64,000 bases of DNA from Tulasnella sp. 424 (lineage: Eukaryota > Basidiomycota > Agaricomycetes > Cantharellales > Tulasnellaceae): contig WSUB01000100.1 in assembly GCA_019633425.1 (NCBI GenBank), positions 62,001 to 126,000 on the forward strand, in the 5' to 3' direction. Position numbers and translations under genes: made by a program. The notes under the pieces were generated by a model. That model saw nothing but the letters and a program-made list of their open reading frames with translations. It did no database searches and was not told where the DNA came from. How positions within the stretch are numbered: the first letter of the stretch is position 1; each line of letters opens with the position of its first letter. Shown here piece by piece: positions 57,840 through 64,000 of this stretch.

Positions 57840-60800
57840 CTATGCGGGCCTGAATATGAAACCAAAAAGAGACCTCGCTGACCCCCGAATGCCCTCCAAG
57901 AACCACCATATACATTCTTGTAGCTTGGATAATATACGGACTTTAGCAAGTTGGTACGAAGCGTAAACGGCGGTCTGACTATTTCCGATTTGTTCGAAGA
58001 CTTCTGCAGCTTCTGTATAATGGTCAATTGCGTCCCTGTAAGTACCCTGATTGCGATGCGCGTCAGCAAGGCCCAATAGAGAGTAAGCTCTGCCGGGTAT
58101 ATCCGCAATGGCAGTAGAGATCTCCAAGGTTTCCGAAAAGAGCGTGATGGCTTGGTTATACTCCTTTTGAGACTGATGCACGCAGGCAAGACTCTGCAAC
58201 GTCATGGCTCTCCCTCGCCTGTTGCCGATGTCGGTGTGGATTTCGAGGGCCTCGGTGTAGAATGTCACGGCCTGGCTGTACTCGGCTCGAAGCCGATGCA
58301 CGTCAGCGAGACCGAAAAGAGCGTTGGCTCTCCCTCGCCTGTCGCCGATGCCGGTCCGGATTTCGAGGGCCTCGGTGTAGAATGCGACGGCTTGGCTGTA
58401 CTCGTTTCGAAGCCGATGCACGTCAGCGAGACTCTGCAGAGTGTAGGCTCTCCCGTGCCTGTCGCCGATATCGGTCCGGATTTCGAGGGCCTCGGTGTAG
58501 AATGTGATGGCCTGACTGTACTCGTCTTGACCCCGATGTACCTCGGCGAGACCCCAAAGGACGTCGGCTCTCCCTCGCCTGTTGCCGATGTCGGTGTGGA
58601 TGTCGAGGGCCTCGGTGTAGAATGTGATGGCCTGACTGTACTCGTCTTGACCCCGATGTACCTCAGCGAGAGCCCAAAGAGCGTCGGCTCTCCCTTGCCT
58701 GTCGCCGATGTCGGTCCGGATTTCGAGGGCCTCGGTGTAGAATGCGACGGCCTGGCTGTACTCGGCTCGAAGCCGATGCACGTCAGCGAGACCGAAAAGA
58801 GCGTTGGCTCTCCCTCGCCTGTCGCCGATGTCGGTCCGGATTTCGAGGGCCTCGGTGTAGAATGCGACGGCTTGGCTGTACTCGTTTCGAAGCCGATGCA
58901 CGTCAGCGAGACTCTGCAGAGCGTAGGCTCTCCCGTGCCTGTCGCCGATATCGGTCCGGATTTCGAGGGCCTCGGTGTAGAATGTGATGGCCTGACTGTA
59001 CTCGTCTTGACACCGATGTACCTCAGCGAGACCCCAAAGGACGTCGGCTCTGCCTTGCCTGTCGCCGATGTCGGTCCGGATTTGGAGGGCCTCGGTGTAG
59101 AATATGACGGCCTGGCTGTACTCGTTTCGAAGCCGATGCACCTCAGCAAGACCCGAAAGAGCGTAGGCTCTCCTTTGCCTGTTGCCGATGTTGGTGAGGA
59201 TTTCTAGGGCCTCGGTGTAGAATGCGACGGCCTGGCTGTACTCGTTTCGAAGCCGATGCACATCAGCGAGACCCGAAAGAGCGTTGGCTCTCCCGTGTCT
59301 ATCGGCGACATCGGTCCGGATTTCGAGGGCCTCGGTGTAGAATGTGATGGCCTGACTGTACTCGTTTTGACCCCGATGTACCTCAGCGAGAGCCCAAAGA
59401 GCGTCGGCTCTCCCTTGCCTGTCGCCGATGTCGGTCCGGATTTCGAGGGCCTCGGTGTAGAATATGACGGCCTGGCTGTACTCATTTCGAAGCCGATGCA
59501 AGTCAGCGAGACAGAAAAGAGCGTTGGCTCTCCCTCGCCTGTCGCCGATGTCGGTCCGGATTTCGAGGGCCTCGGTGTAGAATGCGACGGCTTGGCTGTA
59601 CTCGTTTCGAAGACGATGCACTTCAGCGAGACCGAAAAGAGCGTTGGCTCTCCCTCGCCTGTCGCCGATGTCGGTCCGGATGTCGAGGGCCTCGCTGTAG
59701 AATGCGACGGCCTGGCTGTACTCGTTTCGAAGCCGATGCACGTCAGCGAGACTCTGTAGAATGTTGACTCTCCCGTGCCTATCGGCGATATCGGTCCGGA
59801 TTTCGAGGGCCTCGGTGTAGAATATGACGGCCTGGCTGTACTCGTTTCGAAGCCGATGCACGTCAGCGAGACCCGAAAGAGCTTCGGCTCTCCCGTGCCT
59901 ATCGCCGATGTCGGTCCGGATTTGGAGGGCCTCGGTGTAGAATATGACGGCCTGGCTGTACTCNNNNNNNNCGGCTCTCCCGTGCCTGTCGCCGATGTCG
60001 GTCCGGATTTCGAGGGCCTCGGTGTAGAATATGACGGCCTGGCTGTACTCATTTCGAAGCCGATGCAAGTCAGCGAGACAGAAAAGAGCGTTGGCTCTCC
60101 CTCGCCTGTCGCCGATGTCGGTCCGGATTTCGAGGGCCTCGGTGTAGAATGCGACGGCCTGGCTGTACTCGTTTCGAAGCCGATGTACGTCAGCGAGACC
60201 CGAAAGAGCGTTGGCTCTCCCTAGCCTGTTGTCGACGTTGGTGTGGATTTCTAGGGCCTCGGTATAGAATGCGACGGCCTGGTTGTACTCGTTTCGACGC
60301 CGATGCACGTCAGCGAGACCCGAAAGAGCGTAGGCTCTCCCTTGCCTGTCGCCGATGTCGGTCCGGATTTCGAGGGCCTCGGTGTAGAATGCGACGGCTT
60401 GGCTGTACTCGTTTCGAAGCCGATGCATGTCAGCGAGACCGAAAAGAGCGTTGGCTCTCCCGTGCCTGTCGCCGATATCGGTCCGGATCTCGAGGGCCTC
60501 GTTGTAGAATGCGACGGCCTGGCTGTACTCGTTTCGAAGCCGATGCACGTCAGCGAGACCCGAAAGAGCGTTGGCTCTCCCTTGCCTGTCGCCGATGTCG
60601 GTCCGGATTTGGAGGGCCTCGGTGTAGAATATGACGGCCTGGCTGTACTCGTTTTGAAGTCGATGCACCTGTGCCAGCTCGTCTAACGCCTCTGCCTTTC
60701 CTATACTGTTGCCGACTTCTCTGTAGCTACCCAGAGCCTGGGTGAAAAGGTCCGACGCGTTCACATAGTCATCCTGCTGTAGGTACATTCTCCCCAGCTG

Positions 60801-62394
60801 CATCAGGAGCTCCGGAGAGCGAGCTTTAGAAGCCGCTGTGTCTGTGGTCCGTATCGGGTTTGGCGGAATCATAGGCTATATCAAACTTTGGTCAATTGCA
60901 TTTACTTTACCCATAATCAGTATCACTCACCATCCAAGTGATTGACTCTTGGCAATCCTCAGCAGTCGGTCGCTTCCGAGGGTCCTCGTTCCAGCACGCA
61001 AGTGCGAGGGAACACAGTGCTTTAATCAATGCCATGCGAACGTTGTTTGTGATGGAAGGGAGATTTCCCGTAATGATACGTATTACCACGACGTTTGCCA
61101 CGTCGACATCATGAAATGGAATCGAATTCGTCATCACCTATTCCGGAGTTCATGTTTGAGGCATGTTCATGATCGTAAGATAGGACCTGAGATTACCTCG
61201 TACACAACACATCCCAATGCCCAGATATCGCTCGCAAGGGTGGCTTTCTTTAGCAACAGTTCCGGAGCAGCCCAACGAAGAGTGAAATTATCCTTCTTCA
61301 ATGTTAAGGTCATGGTATTGGTGGCATCGCAGAATGCTGGTTCAAGCGACAGGCCCGGTTGCGGTTTGTTTTCATCACGACTTGTTTCCTGGTCTAGATC
61401 CTCGGTTGTGTGACGGCGAGCGGATCCAAAGTCGGTAATTATCGCGCGGTATTCAGAGTTGATCAGTATGTTTATCTAAAAAGTTCGGACGAGGTTTGCA
61501 AGTGGTTCATTATGACGCCCTCGGGACGTACGGATTTGAGGTCGCCGTGGCGGATGGGGGGTTGTTGGTTATGGAGGTATTTGACTCCGTCAGCCACGTC
61601 GGAAATCTGAAATGCAGAGTGTCAGAGGTGGATCGAAGGAAAGTAGTTCCATCATACCAGCCATATTCGTTCGGGGATCTCCCATTCGGCTGAGGCGATA
61701 AAGTCCTTCAAGTTTCCGTTCTCCTCCCAGGGAAAGACCAACCACACTACATCCTTGGACAAGTCCTCGACAAATCCTTCTAGTTCAACGATGTTTTCGT
61801 GAGAAAGGTCATCCAGGAATTCGGCTTCCCTGAGTGCCAACTGAACCGAAAGACCTTAGCACTAAAACCACCACGTGATTAGTCGGAGTGTTCTTACCGC
61901 TAATACCCGCGCTGGGTCTTCTAATATCTTCATTTTCTTCACTGCCACATCCTATAAGGTTGAACTGATGAGCCGCTCATCGTCGCTGTCAATGGCCGGA
62001 AAGGCAGAGGAGCACCGACCTTCCGCTGCCGAGACCCTTCAGCAGGAGGACCGGGTAAGTCAAGACCGTCCTTTTGGGTAGGATTGGATTGGGTCGTTCT
62101 GTCAGCGAGCAGAAAGGCTCGTGAAACTGTTGCATAACCTCCATCGAACCCGGGGCCGCCGTTGACAAATTCGATAGAGGAGAGATCAAGTCGCCGATCC
62201 GCAAGCTTGTTGAGTTTATCCCTCTATAAAGAAAAGTAGTTTTCGTGAGCCATTGAAATCGTCCTTGATGCTTGGAAAGGGCGTACCAGCTTAGCGCTTG
62301 GTGGGAATGCACCGGAGGGGGTATCGTGGTCCGAATCGGACGGTGACCCAGGCAACGCGGAAGGCCCGGCATCTCGATTGTCGTCGTTTTGCAT
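57840..62394 (-). CDS. TKL protein kinase-TPR fusion protein with giant TPR array (unit 6)
   Basis: Start ATG 62394 (MQNDDNRDAGPSALPG), stop at 57840. Kinase: GGYATVSRAFL loop, DVAVKKMKI, LALREAEFLDDLSHENIVELEGF, HGDLKS plus INILINS, DFGSARR near 61430, WAAPELL and SDIWALG. The C-lobe exon ends ITWM; a 55 bp intron (60876-60930) joins it in phase 0 to PMIPPNPIR. The TPR exon carries about 24 repeats of 40 residues, most close to EYSQAVAFYTEALEIRTDIGD plus GRANALFGLADVHRLRN, compared with six or seven in the sister genes. The tail is hydrophobic/aromatic (WWFLEGIRGSARS). An 8 N gap interrupts repeat 7. Such near-identical repeats are typical of rapidly evolving fungal recognition proteins. Confidence 0.87.
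58201..60680 (-). repeat. 120 bp tandem repeat array encoding TPRs, with higher-order structure
   Basis: About 20 consecutive 120 bp units each encode one TPR. Higher-order copies are visible: 58261-58740 closely matches 58741-59220 (four units), and a block at 59461 recurs at 60028. That offset becomes exactly 600 bp (five units) once the gap is set to its expected 41 bases. Confidence 0.85.
59964..59971. other. Gap of 8 N inside the TPR array
   Basis: The flanks are in the same repeat phase as neighbouring units if 41 bases are missing (41 minus 8 is 33, a multiple of 3), or 41 plus any multiple of 120. The true repeat count is therefore not fixed by this assembly. Confidence 0.7.
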
Positions 62395-62488
62395 ATAGGA
62401 TATTTGGGCGAGAAAATGCTAGGAGATGATAAGAGTCGGTATTTTTGGATGGGCTCTGTAGAGAGGTGAAGGGAGGGGGCAAGCCGGT

Positions 62489-63030
62489 GGAGTGTTTATG
62501 AAGGAGTGAGTGCTAGTAGTGGATCGTGCACGGGAGGGGAATAAAAGGACGGAGGAGTCCTCTCGGATCCTCGCCTGGGACCCCTACCTGCCCTACTTCT
62601 CAAGGCCAACTGTGGACACGCCGCATTGGTCCTGTAGCTGGGCGCTCTAAGCCTCTGTAGATGGTTCCTTGCAAGTCCGAGCGATCAAGTTGAGGTGTCG
62701 CCGCATGGCTACGCGCCACAAGCCTCTCAGGTCAGGCGTTTCCCTTCTGGTAACTAATTTGCGTTTGTAGGGGATTTAGGGAAGCTAATAACCAACTGAC
62801 GGAGTGTTTACGAGGGAGTGAGTCGTGGGTCGTGCACGGAAGGGGAACAAAAGGACGGAGATGTCCTCCGAGTCGGATCCAGCCGGGACCCCTACCTGCC
62901 CTCCTCCCCCAGGCTAACTGTGGACACGCTGCATTGATCCTGTAGCTGAGCGTTTTAAGCTTCTGTAGAATGTTCTTTGCAACTCCGCGCGGTCAAGTTG
63001 AGGTGTCGCCCCGAAGCCACGCGCCACAAG
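62489..63030. repeat. Direct tandem duplication in the promoter of unit 6
   Basis: 62489-62722 and 62801-63030 are diverged direct copies sharing GGAGTGTTTA, a GTGCACGG element, ACCCCTACCTGCCC, ACTGTGGACACG, CAAGTTGAGGTGTCGCC and GCGCCACAAG. The repeat unit is about 312 bp from start to start. Related elements occur in the upstream flanks of units 1-4. Confidence 0.75.
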
Positions 63031-63473
63031 ATCAGGTATGGAAAGCGTTTGTGCACAGATTCCCCTTCCTCTATATACGTAACAGCCTAATAAGGCCATC
63101 TCGCGTATACGACGGATGACCCAGGAATATGGGATATATTTTTTTCAACCCAGGCACCACAAACACGACTGAATGGCGCGTCCCAACAACCCGACTGACC
63201 GGAGCCAACCGTCCAGGCACCGGCCCGTGCTTCGCCGAACCGCCTCGTCACCATCGACACTCCCCCCGTCAGCGTCGTCGCCATCCTCAACAGCGAACAC
63301 ACAAATCCCGGCACCACCCCCATCGTTTTTGCTCCTTATCTCGGCAATGTATTTGTGGATATATTAAAGTGGTGACTAGACTGTATCTGCCGTTGTCCCA
63401 GTAATGTTTCTGTTCCTCTTCAACACTACCATGCTAACCTCCTGATGAACCCATATCAAACCCAGCTCCCGAG

Positions 63474-63570
63474 CCAAGAGGGACTGGGGTTGGCCCGAAT
63501 CATCTTAGCGGACATCCTCACTTGACTTTTGGCTTCACGATATGGTTGTAATTAGTTTATAACTAAAATG
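63474..63570 (+). pseudogene. 3' remnant of a pseudokinase gene
   Basis: About 95 bp match the last codons (RDWGWPESS, stop TAG) and the adjoining 3' flank of the pseudokinase at 56640-56730, including TTAGTTTATAACTAAAA. Nothing upstream matches the rest of the gene. It is a copied gene end. Confidence 0.65.
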
Positions 63571-64000
63571 CAATACACATTAATCTTATTGGGCCGACCT
63601 ATGTAACGCGAACCACAATTCGACAAATTTTAATTTTCTGACATACCAGTCGATCAGAAGTCAAACATACCCGGCGGTGTACCAACGGCTATGAATGGAC
63701 CGCTTGCGTCGTCCGATTAATTAAGAGACCATTCATGCGGGGCTTCCTACTCTTTTGTTCGGTGATACCGATATCCTTATTATGATCCAGTTTCGAATTT
63801 GATCCGATCAATGAAATCATCCATAGAAATATATCTTATACAATCTCAGGGACATTGGAACCAACGTAATGTAGAGTAGCAAACCCTCTCGACGGATATC
63901 GCTCCTCCTACCGCGAATCAAGCACCGCAACCCCCGTCAGTCAGCCCAAACGGACCGGACGACTAGTCGTTGTACTCCTGACCATACCTCCAGCACATTG

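Larger units (their letters stand above)
62395..64000. other. Upstream region of unit 6 to window end
   Basis: Promoter side of unit 6. It contains a tandem duplication (listed separately) and a copied 3' end of the pseudokinase. No intact gene is supported here. Confidence 0.5.

Noticed and set aside
58152..59207. 351-codon open frame on the plus strand across the TPR array, plus several others in the same region
   Set aside because: It is antisense to the repeats. Any frame without stops in one 120 bp unit stays open through the array, so the length carries no meaning.
58201..60680. Regular repeat array considered as a CRISPR-like element
   Set aside because: The repeats have no unique spacers, are 120 bp long and encode TPRs in frame with a kinase.

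Overview
The window is nuclear DNA of a filamentous fungus, most likely a basidiomycete of the Agaricomycetes. The reasons are many short introns (about 45-90 bp, GT-AG), small multi-exon genes on both strands, an expanded family of tyrosine-kinase-like (TKL) protein kinases, a Kex2-processed small secreted protein, and conserved fungal housekeeping genes. I cannot name the species; Sebacinales/Serendipita is only a guess. All exon models were built by eye from reading frames, splice sites and comparison between paralogues within the window.

Left part (1-19.2 kb): four tandem minus-strand genes (the first cut by the window edge) encode a TKL kinase domain fused through a short phase-0 intron to a tetratricopeptide-repeat (TPR) domain. 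Between them lie duplicated flanks that carry one intact and two broken copies of a small secreted protein with a signal peptide and a KR processing site. A fifth kinase-TPR gene lies at 29.9-32.4 kb. A sixth at 57.8-62.4 kb has a greatly expanded array of about 24 nearly identical 40-residue TPRs. A truncated TPR fragment sits at 46.7-47.1 kb.

Two further kinase-like genes (19.5-21.6 kb minus, 54.6-56.7 kb plus) are pseudokinases: the HRD and DFG aspartates are gone while the VAIK lysine is kept. The first has an N-terminal helical region resembling the MLKL/HeLo-like four-helix bundle of cell-death executioners. Conserved single-copy-type genes are a cytosolic-type carnitine acetyltransferase (22.3-25.3 kb), a Ser/Pro-rich protein of unknown function (33.9-37.2 kb), the splicing factor SPF30/SMNDC1 (38.1-39.0 kb) and a vacuolar Ppn2-like polyphosphatase (51.7-53.5 kb).

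The 41.7-52.3 kb region holds a duplicated module: a holocytochrome-c synthase (heme lyase) gene on the minus strand, divergent from a CxxCH-containing c-type-cytochrome-like gene on the plus strand, followed by the PPN2 gene (complete in one copy, 3' fragment in the other). A third CxxCH gene (26.2-28.1 kb) and a 5' fragment of a fourth (32.8-33.2 kb) lie elsewhere. Thus a heme-attachment enzyme is physically linked, twice, to proteins carrying its target motif.

The locus is strongly shaped by segmental duplication. Two of the three N-gaps are flanked by exact 78-79 bp duplicated sequence and look like unmerged contig ends. The third lies inside the large TPR array.
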